A stretch of DNA of 64,000 bases from Cupriavidus sp. D384 (GCF_001652915.1 NZ_BBQI01000090.1:186001-250000), one strand, 5' to 3'. Shown: positions 29,339 to 38,614, counted from the stretch's first letter. The notes: a model not told the origin generated them from the letters alone. Numbers and translations: made by a program.

Positions 29339-30094
29339 ATGATCACCTGGCTCGACCCGCAGGATCCGTTTCCGCCGGTCGAGCGCGCGCTCGGCCCTGC
29401 CAGCGACGCGCCCGGACTGCTCGCGGCCAGCCGCGACCTGACACCGCAGCGCCTGCTGCTGGCGTATCGCCAGGGCATCTTTCCGTGGTACTCCGAAGGC
29501 CAGCCCGTGCTGTGGTGGAGCACAGACCCGCGCATGGTGCTGGCGCCTTCCGCCCTCAAGGTATCGCCCTCCTTGCGCAAGACATTGCGGCGCGTGCTGC
29601 GCGACCCCGACTGGGAAATCCGCGTCGACGACAATTTCTCGGCTGTCATGCGCGCCTGCGCCATGACACCGCGCGACGGCCAGCTGGGCACGTGGATCAC
29701 CCACGAGATCATTGCCGCGTACGTTGCCCTGCACCGGCTGGACCTGGCGCATTCCGTCGAAGCCTGGTACCAGGGCGAGCGCGTCGGGGGCCTGTACGGA
29801 GTGGCGCTGGGACGCATGTTCTACGGGGAATCGATGTTCGCCCATCGGACCGATGCCTCGAAGATTGCACTGGCCGCGCTCTGCGCGTTCCTGGAACGCC
29901 ATGGCGTCACCATGATCGACTGCCAGCAGGAGACCGACCACCTGGCCTCGCTGGGCGCGGCACCGATCGCGCGTACGGACTTCATCGCGCATGTCCGCGC
30001 CGCAGCGGCCTCGCCGGCCATCGAACCATGGCGTTTTGACAAGGGCGAACTGCGCCGCTGGGCCGGCACGAACAGCGCCAACGGCGCCACCTGA
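29339..30094 (+). CDS. aat: Leucyl/phenylalanyl-tRNA--protein transferase
   Basis: 251 residues; adds Leu or Phe from aminoacyl-tRNA to proteins with N-terminal Arg/Lys, marking them for ClpS-ClpAP. Family motifs: AYRQGIFPWYSEGQPVLWWS, DPRMVL, TWITHEIIAAY, SVEAWY and GGLYGVALGRMFYGESMF. Cytosolic. Paired within 700 bases with bpt, a second N-end rule transferase. Confidence 0.96.
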   Translation: MITWLDPQDPFPPVERALGPASDAPGLLAASRDLTPQRLLLAYRQGIFPWYSEGQPVLWWSTDPRMVLAPSALKVSPSLRKTLRRVLRDPDWEIRVDDNFSAVMRACAMTPRDGQLGTWITHEIIAAYVALHRLDLAHSVEAWYQGERVGGLYGVALGRMFYGESMFAHRTDASKIALAALCAFLERHGVTMIDCQQETDHLASLGAAPIARTDFIAHVRAAAASPAIEPWRFDKGELRRWAGTNSANGAT

Positions 30095-30100
30095 GCGCCT

Positions 30101-30535
30101 TCACTTGCCGACCTTTCCTTCCAGCCGGCCCAAGCGGACATTGATGCCGCCGACTTCCTTTTCCAGTCCGGAAAGACGCTGATTGGTTTCGTCGATGCGA
30201 CGGTTCGTGTCGTCGATCTTGTCGCCGAGGCGCGCTTCCAGCCCCTTCATTTCGCCGCTGAGCTTCTTGTCCAGCGCCACGATTTCACCACTGAGCCGCT
30301 TGTCCATTTCCGACATCGTGGATACCACGGCCCCAATCTCGGTTTTCAACATGTCGCCGTAGACCTTGCGCTGGTAATCGAGGATGCCAAACAGTGCGGC
30401 GAGCAGCCCGAGACCGACGCCTGCCACCGCCGCCATATCCGCATAGCGTGTCCACCGCCCCACCGGGTAGCCCGCAACCAGCGTCACACCGGACTGCGTC
30501 TTTCCCAACCCCTCCTCAAACGGCAGTGATGCCAT
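30101..30535 (-). CDS. Membrane-anchored coiled-coil protein, unknown function
   Basis: 144 residues from MASLPFEEG, chosen for the CAGGAG ribosome site nine bases upstream. One hydrophobic helix (about residues 43-61, MAAVAGVGLGLLAALFGIL) is followed by a coiled coil to the end, with LSGE and IDETNQRL heptad repeats. One-helix anchors with long coiled coils of this type resemble DUF1640/hemolysin-XhlA-like proteins. It is the only leftward gene between aat and bpt; its stop lies seven bases from the aat stop. Confidence 0.8.
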   Translation of the reverse strand: MASLPFEEGLGKTQSGVTLVAGYPVGRWTRYADMAAVAGVGLGLLAALFGILDYQRKVYGDMLKTEIGAVVSTMSEMDKRLSGEIVALDKKLSGEMKGLEARLGDKIDDTNRRIDETNQRLSGLEKEVGGINVRLGRLEGKVGK

Positions 30536-30720
30536 GATGTGCTCCTGAAGTATCAGAAAGCCCATCGTAGAAAGCCTCTGCCCTGAAAACAATGCGAGGA
30601 ATCTCAAAATGCGAGCCGGCGCGCCAATGCGGCTTGCAGACGTGCCCCAATGGGCTCTGATAGACTGCCATTCAGACCCGCCATGCCGGCGTCCGACGCG
30701 CCGCCCCCTCATTCGACGTC

Positions 30721-31518
30721 ATGAGCAAGCTGAAGGAACTACCGCTTTCCGCGCTGCAGTTTTATGCGACGGCGCCCTACGCTTGCAGCTATCTGGAAGG
30801 CCGCATGGCCCGCTCGCAGGTGGCAACGCCTGCCCACCTGATCAACGCCGACGTCTACTCCAGGCTGGTACGGGCCGGGTTTCGCCGCAGCGGCATCTTC
30901 ACGTACCGGCCCTATTGCGACGAATGCCGCGCCTGCACGCCGTGCCGCGTGCTGGTGGACCAGTTCGAAGCCGACCGCAGCCAGCGCCGCGCATGGAAGC
31001 AGCACCAGGACCTGCAGGCGCTGGTGGCGCCACTGACATATGTGGAAGAGCACTACGCGCTGTACCTGCTCTACCAGTCGATGCGCCACGCGGGTGGCGG
31101 CATGGACCAGGACAGCCGCGATCAGTACGAGCAGTTCCTGCTGCAAAGCCGCGTGAATTCCCGGCTGGTGGAGTTCCGCGAGCCGCCCGGGTCGCCCGAG
31201 GCCGGCAAGCTGCGCATGGTCAGCATGATCGATGTGCTCGACGACGGGCTTTCGTCGGTCTACACGTTCTACGACCCGTTGGTGACCGGCACGAGCTACG
31301 GCACCTACAACATCCTCTGGCAGATCAATCAGACCCGCGAACTGGGCCTGCCGCACCTGTACCTCGGCTACTGGATTGCCGACAGCCGCAAGATGGCCTA
31401 CAAGGCACGCTTCCAGCCGCTGCAGGTGCTGACCGGCAACCAGTGGCACGCGTTCGAAGGCGCGCCCGCGACGCCGGACGCGCAACCCCAGGCCAACCCC
31501 GGGCCGGCGCAGGAATAG
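30721..31518 (+). CDS. bpt: Aspartate/glutamate leucyltransferase
   Basis: 265 residues; Bpt (ATE1-like) transfers Leu from tRNA to N-terminal Asp/Glu, creating a ClpS degron. Signatures: the Cys cluster CDECRACTPCRV near residues 62-73, FRRSGIFTYRPYC, and DVLDDGLSSVYTFYDP, TYNILWQI, LGYWI, MAYKARF typical of the C-terminal ATE domain. The extreme C-terminus is Pro/Gln-rich. ATG start; no strong ribosome site. Confidence 0.95.
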   Translation: MSKLKELPLSALQFYATAPYACSYLEGRMARSQVATPAHLINADVYSRLVRAGFRRSGIFTYRPYCDECRACTPCRVLVDQFEADRSQRRAWKQHQDLQALVAPLTYVEEHYALYLLYQSMRHAGGGMDQDSRDQYEQFLLQSRVNSRLVEFREPPGSPEAGKLRMVSMIDVLDDGLSSVYTFYDPLVTGTSYGTYNILWQINQTRELGLPHLYLGYWIADSRKMAYKARFQPLQVLTGNQWHAFEGAPATPDAQPQANPGPAQE

Positions 31519-31693
31519 GCCCTGCGCAAACGCCCCGGCCAAGGCACGCTCCCCCCCCCTCCAAGACGACCAGCTCGGGACGAATCCGAACGATACGCGC
31601 CAGAACGGCGCGTTTCTGGGGCAAAGGCGGCCTGAACGGCTACAATGCCGCCCTGGTTCCGACTTCTCGCCGGCTCCGGCCGCGCCCCACTCC

Positions 31694-32728
31694 GTGCTCA
31701 ACGCGCTCTATCCCCTGTTTCGCCCCGCCCTGTTCTCCATGGACGCGGAGGACGCCCACCATTTCACGCTGAACAACCTGATGCGCGCCCAGCGCATGGG
31801 CCTGGCCGGCTGCCTCGGCAACAGCATTGCCGACGATCCGCGCACCGTGATGGGCATCCGCTTCCCGAATCCCGTGGGCCTGGCTGCCGGCCTGGACAAG
31901 GACGGCGCATACATCGACGGACTGGCCGCATTCGGTTTTGGTTTTATCGAAGTCGGCACTGTCACGCCGCGTGCGCAGGCCGGCAACCCGCGTCCGCGCA
32001 TGTTCCGGCTGCCTCAGGCCGACGCGCTGATCAACCGCATGGGCTTCAACAACGGCGGCGTCGACGCCTTCATCCGCAACGTGCAGGCTTCGCGCTGGAA
32101 GGCCGAGGGCGGCGTCCTGGGCCTGAATATCGGCAAGAACGCCGATACGCCGATCGAACGTGCGGCCGACGACTACCTGTACTGCCTGGAGCGCGTCTAT
32201 CCGCATGCCAGCTACGTGACGGTGAATATCTCGTCGCCCAACACCAAGAACCTGCGCCAGTTGCAGGGCGCCAGCGAACTGGACAGCCTGCTCTCCACGC
32301 TCAAGGCCGCGCAGCAGCGCCTGGCCGACCAGCACAAGCGCTACGTTCCGGTGGCGCTGAAGATCGCGCCCGATCTCGACGACGACCAGATTCGCAATAT
32401 CGGCGATGCACTGGTGCGCCATGGCATCGACGGCGTGATCGCCACCAACACCACCATCTCGCGCGACGCGGTCAAGGGCCTGCGCCATGCCGACGAGGCC
32501 GGTGGCCTGTCCGGGCGCCCCGTCTTCGAGGCGTCGACGCGCGTGGTGCGTGAACTGCGCCGTGTCGTCGGCAATGATCTGCCAATTATTGGCGTGGGCG
32601 GCATCTTCGACGGTGCGGGCGCCAAGGCCAAAATCGATGCCGGTGCGCAACTGGTACAGGTCTACAGTGGCTTGATTTACCGCGGCCCGACGCTGGTGCG
32701 CGACTGCGCCGCCGCCCTGCGCAAGTAG
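31694..32728 (+). CDS. pyrD: Dihydroorotate dehydrogenase (quinone), class 2
   Basis: 344 residues from a GTG start, giving the amphipathic membrane-associating N-terminus of class 2 enzymes (LNALYPLFRPALFSMDAEDAHH). FMN/substrate motifs: NPVGLAAGLDKDG, GFGFIEVGTVTP, RMGFNNGG, NISSPNTKNLR with the catalytic Ser, TNTT, and GVGGIFDG. Oxidises dihydroorotate in pyrimidine synthesis with electrons to ubiquinone at the inner membrane. A TACAAT -10-like box lies at 31641-31646. Confidence 0.96.
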   Translation: MLNALYPLFRPALFSMDAEDAHHFTLNNLMRAQRMGLAGCLGNSIADDPRTVMGIRFPNPVGLAAGLDKDGAYIDGLAAFGFGFIEVGTVTPRAQAGNPRPRMFRLPQADALINRMGFNNGGVDAFIRNVQASRWKAEGGVLGLNIGKNADTPIERAADDYLYCLERVYPHASYVTVNISSPNTKNLRQLQGASELDSLLSTLKAAQQRLADQHKRYVPVALKIAPDLDDDQIRNIGDALVRHGIDGVIATNTTISRDAVKGLRHADEAGGLSGRPVFEASTRVVRELRRVVGNDLPIIGVGGIFDGAGAKAKIDAGAQLVQVYSGLIYRGPTLVRDCAAALRK

Positions 32729-33105
32729 CCTTCCGGCAACGTCGCGAGGGGCGCCATCCCGAGTGGGCCATCGGGCGCATTTCCGCGAAAAATGACAATC
32801 TCGCGCAATATCTTGCGGCACACCCTCCCTTGGAAGGTGTTTTACAGCAGGATATGGCGCGATGCAGCACCAAAAGCGATCCCAGCAGGGGCCGGAAATG
32901 GTATGCTCGCAGGCTTCGCGCCGTCGTATCCGATGTGACCATGCGCGTGCCCGCACCTGCCGCCGGGCGCGCCGCGTCCGCATCCGGACCGTCGGGCTGT
33001 CCGGCAGAACGTCCGATCGTCCTGCCGGCACCCGTCAGGACGGCTGTCGTACCGTTTGCGGCTGACTGACTGAAAAGCACCGAACCCTCGGGGGAGAACA
33101 ATTAC
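32729..33105. other. Long intergenic region before the ABC importer operon
   Basis: 377 bases. Besides the possible pyrD terminator it contains GC-rich inverted repeats near its end (CCGGCAG ... CTGCCGG, 33000-33027), and the importer's ribosome site GGGGGAG. No credible ORF. It may be a structured leader, but I recognise no known riboswitch. Confidence 0.4.
32820..32843 (+). terminator. Possible pyrD terminator
   Basis: ACACCCTCC-ctt-GGAAGGTGT followed by TTT: a nine-pair stem with one mismatch, 92 bases after pyrD. The T run is short. Confidence 0.45.
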
Positions 33106-34086
33106 ATGCTGCGTCTCAAGGCATCCACCACCCAGTCCATCCTCGGCAGCGCGGTAGCGCTGGCCCTGCTCTACGGCGGCGCCGTGCAGGCCCAGACGGC
33201 GACCGTGAAGGTCCTGTCGATCGTGGACCACCCGGCTCTCGACGCCATCCGCGATGGCGTGCGCGACGAGCTGAAGACCGCCGGCTACGACGCCGACAAG
33301 AACCTGAAGTGGGAATACCAGAGCGCCCAGGGCAACCCGGGCACCGCTGCCCAGATCGCCCGCAAGTTCGTGGGTGACCAGCCGAGCGCGATCGTGGCCA
33401 TCGCCACGCCGTCGGCCCAGGCCGTGGTCGCCGCGACCAAGACCGTGCCCGTGGTGTACTCGGGCGTGACCGATCCGGTGGCCGCGCAACTGGTGAAGAG
33501 CTGGAGCGCAACGGGCACCAACGTGACGGGCGTGTCGGACAAGCTGCCGCTGGACAAGCAGGTGTCGCTGATCAAGCGCGTGGTGCCCAAGGCCAAGACC
33601 GTCGGCATGGTGTACAACCCCGGCGAAGCCAACTCGGTGGTGGTGGTCAAGGAACTGAAGGACCTGCTGGCCAAGCAAGGCATGTCGCTGAAGGAAGCCG
33701 CGGCACCGCGCACCGTGGATATCGGCCCGGCTGCCAAGAGCCTGATCGGCAAGGTCGACGTGATCTACACGAACACCGACAACAACGTCGTGTCGGCCTA
33801 TGAGTCGCTGGTGAAGGTCGCCAACGAATCGAAGATCCCGCTGGTGGCTGCCGACACCGACAGCGTCAAGCGTGGCGCCATCGCCGCGCTGGGCATCAAC
33901 TACGGCGACCTCGGCCACCAGACCGGCAAGGTCGTGGTGCGCATCCTGAAGGGCGAGAAGCCGGGCGCGATTGCCTCGCAGACGTCGGACAACCTTGAGC
34001 TGTTCGTGAACACGGGCGCCGCCGAGAAGCAAGGCGTGACCCTGTCGCCGGACCTGATCAAGGAAGCCAAGACCGTCATCAAGTAA
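33106..34086 (+). CDS. ABC transporter substrate-binding protein (TrpX/DUF534 family)
   Basis: 326 residues with a Sec signal peptide ending AVQAQ (about residue 29). The fold is that of the ABC_sub_bind (DUF534) family: VKVLSIVDHPALDAIRDGV, QSAQGNPGTAAQIARKFV, AIATPSAQAV, VYSGVTDPVAAQLV, NPGEANSVVVV, YTNTDNNVVSA and AALGINYGDLG. Members associated with a permease/ATPase pair as here import aromatic amino acids (TrpXYZ of streptococci) or related compounds. Ligand not determined from sequence. Confidence 0.9.
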   Translation: MLRLKASTTQSILGSAVALALLYGGAVQAQTATVKVLSIVDHPALDAIRDGVRDELKTAGYDADKNLKWEYQSAQGNPGTAAQIARKFVGDQPSAIVAIATPSAQAVVAATKTVPVVYSGVTDPVAAQLVKSWSATGTNVTGVSDKLPLDKQVSLIKRVVPKAKTVGMVYNPGEANSVVVVKELKDLLAKQGMSLKEAAAPRTVDIGPAAKSLIGKVDVIYTNTDNNVVSAYESLVKVANESKIPLVAADTDSVKRGAIAALGINYGDLGHQTGKVVVRILKGEKPGAIASQTSDNLELFVNTGAAEKQGVTLSPDLIKEAKTVIK

Positions 34087-34186
34087 TACCGCCGGATGCC
34101 GCGCGCCCTACCCTGTGGCGCGCGGCCCGAAGCGCCCCCAATGGCCCTATCCGGGCCGGCCGGACGGCCTGCAAAGGATTCCCCCA

Positions 34187-35083
34187 ATGTCCCTCTTTTC
34201 CCTGCTGGGCGCCCTGGAGATCGGCCTGATCTTCAGCCTCGTGGCGCTCGGGGTGCTGATCTCGTTCCGCATCCTCAACTTCCCCGATCTGACCGTCGAC
34301 GGCAGTTTCCCGCTGGGTGGCGCTGTCGCCGCCACGCTGATCTCCGCCGGACAGGATCCGTTCATCGCCACGGTGGCCGCCATCGTGGCCGGCGCCATGG
34401 CCGGCTGGATCACCGGCTGGCTCAACGTGCGCCTGAAGATCATGGATCTGCTGGCCAGTATCCTGATGATGATCGCGCTGTACTCGGTCAACCTGCGCAT
34501 CATGGGTCGCCCCAACGTGCCGCTGATCACCGAGCCGACGATTTTCACGATCCTGCAGCCCGAATGGATGCCCGACTACGTGCTGCGCCCGCTGGTGCTG
34601 TTCGTGGTGGTGGTCATCGCCAAGCTCGCGCTGGACTGGTTCTTCTCGTCGCAGCTTGGCCTGGCCATGCGCGCAACCGGCGCCAATCCGCGCATGGCGC
34701 GTTCCCAGGGCGTGCCCACCGGGCGCGCCACGCTGGCCGGCATGGCGCTGTCCAACGCGCTGGTGGCCCTGGCGGGTGCCCTGTTCGCCCAGACGCAAGG
34801 CGGCTCGGACATCTCGATGGGTATCGGCACGATCGTGATCGGCCTGGCTGCGGTCATCATCGGCGAGACCATCATCCCGGCGCGACGCCTGGTGTATGTG
34901 ACGCTGGCCGTGGTGATCGGTGCCATCCTCTACCGGTTCTTCATCGCGCTGGCGCTGAATTCCGAGTTCATCGGCCTCAAGGCACAGGATCTGAACCTGG
35001 TGACCGCCGCGCTGGTGACGCTGGCGCTGGTGCTGCCGGCCACGCGCAAGAAGCTGTTCGCCCGCAAGAACGGAGGTGCCTGA
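34187..35083 (+). CDS. ABC transporter permease (TrpY-like, BPD_transp_2 family)
   Basis: 298-residue inner-membrane protein with about eight hydrophobic segments, starting MSLFSLLGALEIGLIFSLVALG; AAAGGA ribosome site. The family marker RILNFPDLTVDGSFPLGGA lies near the N-terminus, and GETIIPAR is near the coupling loop. Lies 100 bases after the binding-protein gene; its stop is one base from the ATPase start. Confidence 0.92.
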   Translation: MSLFSLLGALEIGLIFSLVALGVLISFRILNFPDLTVDGSFPLGGAVAATLISAGQDPFIATVAAIVAGAMAGWITGWLNVRLKIMDLLASILMMIALYSVNLRIMGRPNVPLITEPTIFTILQPEWMPDYVLRPLVLFVVVVIAKLALDWFFSSQLGLAMRATGANPRMARSQGVPTGRATLAGMALSNALVALAGALFAQTQGGSDISMGIGTIVIGLAAVIIGETIIPARRLVYVTLAVVIGAILYRFFIALALNSEFIGLKAQDLNLVTAALVTLALVLPATRKKLFARKNGGA

Positions 35084-35084
35084 G

Positions 35085-35879
35085 ATGCTGCGCGCTGAAA
35101 ACCTGAAGCTCACCTTCAATCCGGGCACGCCGATCGAAAACCGCGCCCTGCGCGGCCTGAGCCTGGAGATCCCGGCCGGCCAGTTCGTGGCCGTGATCGG
35201 CTCCAACGGTGCTGGCAAGTCGACCTTCCTGAACGCCGTCAGCGGCGACACGATGGTCGATAGCGGACGCATCATGATCGACGACACCGATGTCACGCGC
35301 CAGCCCGCCTGGGATCGCGCACATCTGGTGGCCCGCGTGTTCCAGGACCCGATGGCCGGCACCTGCGAGGCGCTGACGATCGAGGAAAACATGGCGCTGG
35401 CCATGGCGCGTGGGTCGCGCCGCGGTTTCCGTCCGGCGCTGAACAAGCAGTCGCGCGAACTGTTCCGCGACAAGCTGCGCCTGCTGAACCTGGGCCTGGA
35501 AAACCGTCTGACCGACCGCATCGGCCTGCTCTCGGGCGGCCAGCGCCAGGCGGTAAGCCTGCTGATGGCATCGCTGCAACCGTCGCGCATCCTGCTGCTC
35601 GACGAGCACACGGCGGCGCTGGACCCGAAGACGGCCGCGTTCGTGCTGGAACTGACTGCGCGCATCGTCGAGGAAAGCAAGCTGACGACGATGATGGTCA
35701 CGCACTCGATGCGCCAGGCGCTGGACTACGGCCAGCGCACCGTGATGCTGCACCAGGGTCAGGTGGTGCTCGACGTGTCGGGCGACCAGCGCAAGGGCCT
35801 CGACGTGCCCGACCTGCTCAAGATGTTCGAGCAGACCCGGCATGAGCAACTTGATGACGATGCGCTGCTGCTGAGCTAA
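35085..35879 (+). CDS. ABC transporter ATP-binding protein (TrpZ-like)
   Basis: 264 residues. Walker A GSNGAGKST, signature LLSGGQRQAVSLLMA, Walker B ILLLDEHTAALDP, H-loop VTHSMRQALD. The ATG at 35085 is preferred over a GTG nine bases upstream because GGAGG (35072-35076) is correctly spaced. Completes the three-gene importer. Confidence 0.93.
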   Translation: MLRAENLKLTFNPGTPIENRALRGLSLEIPAGQFVAVIGSNGAGKSTFLNAVSGDTMVDSGRIMIDDTDVTRQPAWDRAHLVARVFQDPMAGTCEALTIEENMALAMARGSRRGFRPALNKQSRELFRDKLRLLNLGLENRLTDRIGLLSGGQRQAVSLLMASLQPSRILLLDEHTAALDPKTAAFVLELTARIVEESKLTTMMVTHSMRQALDYGQRTVMLHQGQVVLDVSGDQRKGLDVPDLLKMFEQTRHEQLDDDALLLS

Positions 35880-35949
35880 GGCGCCCAGCAGCCCATGATG
35901 TGCGCTCTCTCCCGCAGGGCGGGAGAGAGGAGCACAGTCACTCAGCGGT

Positions 35950-36216
35950 TCAAGCCGCCCCGGCCTTGTCCAGCCACTTCCCGAGCTGTTCCGTCACCGC
36001 CGTGCTCGAAAACGAGCAGCTATCCTGCGCGAACACTGCCGCCATCTCCATCCGACGTAGCAATTCCTCCATTGCCTGACCGAACACGGGCGGCAGCGTC
36101 AGCGACGGCGCCGCGGCACGCCACCTGGCGATCAGTTCGCCGGGGGGCAACGTGCCCGCCAGATGGGCATCCAAAGCCTGGCGCATGACGGCCAGCGTTT
36201 CCTGATTGGCGCTCAT
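35950..36216 (-). CDS. Small protein translationally coupled to lutB, unknown function
   Basis: 88 residues, MSANQETLAVMRQALDAHL onward. Mostly helical with no Cys cluster or membrane segment; one Cys (CSFSS). Its ATG overlaps the lutB stop as ATGA, so it is cotranslated with lutB, in the place where lutC often sits, but it has no LUD-domain similarity. I do not recognise it. Confidence 0.75.
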   Translation of the reverse strand: MSANQETLAVMRQALDAHLAGTLPPGELIARWRAAAPSLTLPPVFGQAMEELLRRMEMAAVFAQDSCSFSSTAVTEQLGKWLDKAGAA

Positions 36217-37625
36217 GAACGCGCCCTCCTTTCCTTGTAAAGCTCGCGGAATGTGCGGCCGCTCGGGGCCGGCATGTCGCGTGTTTCGGTCCAGCCCTTG
36301 CCCGCCATTGGCAGGCTGGCAATCAGCTTGCTGCGGCCGCCCATGCGTGACAGCATACGCGCCCCCATCCGCGTGACAAAGGCATACAGGTCCGGCCGCC
36401 GGGCCACGTAGCCCCAGACCTGCAGCGCCACGCGCTCCTGCCATGGGCGCAGGTGGCGCTCCATCTGCTTCTCGCGCAGCTTGCGCAGCAGGTCGGACAG
36501 CGGAATCGACGCCGGACACACCCGGTTGCACTCGCCGCACAGGGTGGCGGCCTGCGGCAGATCCACCGCATTGGCCAGGCCGACGTAGCTTGGCGTCAGC
36601 ACGCTGCCCATCGGGCCGGGATAGACCCAGCCGTAGGCGTGGCCGCCGATCTTCTGGTACACGGGACAGTGGTTCATGCACGCGCCGCAGCGGATGCAGC
36701 GCAGCATCTCCTGGAATTCGCCACCGATCAGCCCGCTGCGGCCGCCATCGACCAGCACGAAGTACATGTGCTCAGGGCCGTCGCGTTCGCCTTCGGCACG
36801 CGGCCCGGTCAGCAGCGAAAAATAGTTGGAGATGGCCTGGCCGGTGGCCGAACGCGGCAGCAGCCGCATGACGGTTGCCAGGTCTTCCAGCGTCGGCAGC
36901 ACTTTCTCGATGCCCGTCACGGCCACATGCACCCGCGGCATGATCGTGCACATGCCTTCATTGCCTTCGTTCGTGACCACGGCCACGGAGCCGGTCTCGG
37001 CAATGATGAAGTTGCCGCCGGTCACGCCCATGTCCGCCGACAGGAACTCGGGGCGCAGCACTTCGCGCGCCTCGCGCGTCATTTCGGGAATGTCGGTCAG
37101 GCGCGGTTTGTTGTGGACCTTGGCGAACAGGTCGGCAATCTCGTCCTTGTCCTTGTGGATCACCGGCGCAATGATGTGCGAAGGCGGCTCGGCATCGTTG
37201 ATCTGCAGGATGTACTCGCCCAGGTCGGTCTCGATGCTCTGCACGCCCATCTCGCCCAGCACCTGGTTCAGGCGCATTTCCTCGGTCACCATCGACTTGC
37301 TCTTGATGACCTTCTTCACGCCGTGCTTCTGGGCGATTTCGGCCACCAGCCGGGCAGCATCGGCCGTGGTCTCGGCGAACAGCACCGTGGCACCACGCCT
37401 GGTCGCATTTTCTTCAAACGTTGCAAGCCAGACGTCGAGGTTTTCCAGCGCACGGTTGCGGCGTTCCTTCAGCGCAGCACGGGTGGCGTCGAAGTCGATG
37501 TCGCGGATGGCGTCGGCGCGGGCCGTCACGAACTTCGTCGACAGCTTCTTGAGGTTCTGCTGCAGGCGCTGATCGGCCAGTTTCTGCCCGGCGCGCGCCT
37601 TGAATTCCATGCTATGCACTTGCAT
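36213..37625 (-). CDS. lutB: L-lactate oxidation iron-sulfur protein LutB
   Basis: 470 residues. An N-terminal LUD domain (KSKSMVTEEMRLNQVLGEMG, GGNFIIAETGSVAVVTNEGN) is followed by two 4Fe-4S motifs (CIRCGACMNHCPVYQ near 312 and CGECNRVCPASIP near 363). Part of the LutABC/LldEFG NAD-independent L-lactate dehydrogenase that feeds electrons to the respiratory chain. Starts 27 bases after lutA; an internal Met five residues in is an alternative start. Confidence 0.94.
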   Translation of the reverse strand: MQVHSMEFKARAGQKLADQRLQQNLKKLSTKFVTARADAIRDIDFDATRAALKERRNRALENLDVWLATFEENATRRGATVLFAETTADAARLVAEIAQKHGVKKVIKSKSMVTEEMRLNQVLGEMGVQSIETDLGEYILQINDAEPPSHIIAPVIHKDKDEIADLFAKVHNKPRLTDIPEMTREAREVLRPEFLSADMGVTGGNFIIAETGSVAVVTNEGNEGMCTIMPRVHVAVTGIEKVLPTLEDLATVMRLLPRSATGQAISNYFSLLTGPRAEGERDGPEHMYFVLVDGGRSGLIGGEFQEMLRCIRCGACMNHCPVYQKIGGHAYGWVYPGPMGSVLTPSYVGLANAVDLPQAATLCGECNRVCPASIPLSDLLRKLREKQMERHLRPWQERVALQVWGYVARRPDLYAFVTRMGARMLSRMGGRSKLIASLPMAGKGWTETRDMPAPSGRTFRELYKERRARS

Positions 37626-37652
37626 CGTGGGGGCTCTCTTGTGGTTCGCGCG

Positions 37653-38378
37653 TCAGGCGTCGCCGGCCAGCACCTGCGCGATATGAAGCACGCGCGTCTG
37701 CGAATCGCCGGAGCGGCGCAGCCGGCCTTCGATATTGAGCATGCAGCCCAGGTCGCCCAGCACCACGGCGTCGGCGCCGCTGGCCTTGATGTTGGCGCAC
37801 TTCTCGTCGACGATCGCCGTGGAAATATTGCCGTACTTGACCGAAAACGTGCCGCCAAACCCGCAACAGGCCTCGCAGTCCTTCATCTCGGTCAGCTGTA
37901 CGTTGGACAGCTTGCCCAGCAAGGCGCGCGGTTGCTGCTTGACGCCCAGTTCGCGCAGGCCCGAGCACGAATCGTGATAGGTGATGTGGCCCGCAAAGCC
38001 GGAGTCGAGCTTGTCCAGCTTCGCCACGTTGACAAGGAAATCGGTCAGTTCGAACACGCGTTCGCGCAGCCGCTCGTAGCGGCCATGCAGTTCGGGATCG
38101 TCGCGCAGCAGGTCGTGGTAGTGGTGGCGGATCATGCCGCCACAGGAGCCGGACGGCACCACCACGTAGTCGAACATCTCGAATTCACGCAGGAATTTCT
38201 CGGCCAGATCGCGCGACACGGCTCGCTCGCCCGAGTTGTATGCCGGCTGTCCGCAGCACGTCTGCGCCTCGGGCACCATCACCTCGTAACCGGCCGATTC
38301 CAGCAGCTTCAGCACCGAAAACCCGATTTCGGGGCGCATGAGGTCCACCAGACAGGTGGCGAACAGTCCGATTCGCAT
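37653..38378 (-). CDS. lutA: L-lactate oxidation protein LutA (CCG-domain)
   Basis: 241 residues from MRIGLFATCLVDLM, chosen for AAGGAAG upstream. Two cysteine-rich CCG domains are visible (TCCGQPAYNSG and ACCGFGGTF, each with an upstream Cys such as SGSCGG and HDSCSG), which bind Fe-S or a heterodisulfide-reductase-like cofactor. Partner of LutB. First gene of the leftward lut operon, divergent from an IclR regulator. Confidence 0.94.
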   Translation of the reverse strand: MRIGLFATCLVDLMRPEIGFSVLKLLESAGYEVMVPEAQTCCGQPAYNSGERAVSRDLAEKFLREFEMFDYVVVPSGSCGGMIRHHYHDLLRDDPELHGRYERLRERVFELTDFLVNVAKLDKLDSGFAGHITYHDSCSGLRELGVKQQPRALLGKLSNVQLTEMKDCEACCGFGGTFSVKYGNISTAIVDEKCANIKASGADAVVLGDLGCMLNIEGRLRRSGDSQTRVLHIAQVLAGDA

Positions 38379-38545
38379 GACTTCCTTTTCCAGACCCTGA
38401 AACCTCGCAATTATGCCCCTTTGCCCCACCGCTGCGGGCATCTGGCGCCGCAATCCTGTTCATCTGGCAATGCAAAGTGGCTCATGGGCGGCAACTTGCC
38501 ACGCGTCATCTATGGAGGGAAATCTCGAAAATCACGTTTCATCTG

Positions 38546-38573
38546 TTGAAATTTTCACGATGCGAGATAGAAT
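38546..38573 (+). promoter_or_regulatory. Promoter of the IclR-family regulator gene
   Basis: TTGAAA (38546-38551), 16 bases, TAGAAT (38568-38573). The -35 box forms the right arm of TTTCA-n5-TGAAA (38537-38551), a possible autoregulatory operator. Confidence 0.6.
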
Positions 38574-38614
38574 CAGGCAAACGCTTGATTTGCCGCACGG
38601 CAACATTTTTCCAC

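Noticed and set aside
35950..36216. Reading the small lut-coupled ORF as lutC
   Set aside because: 88 residues is far shorter than LutC (over 200) and no LUD motif is visible.
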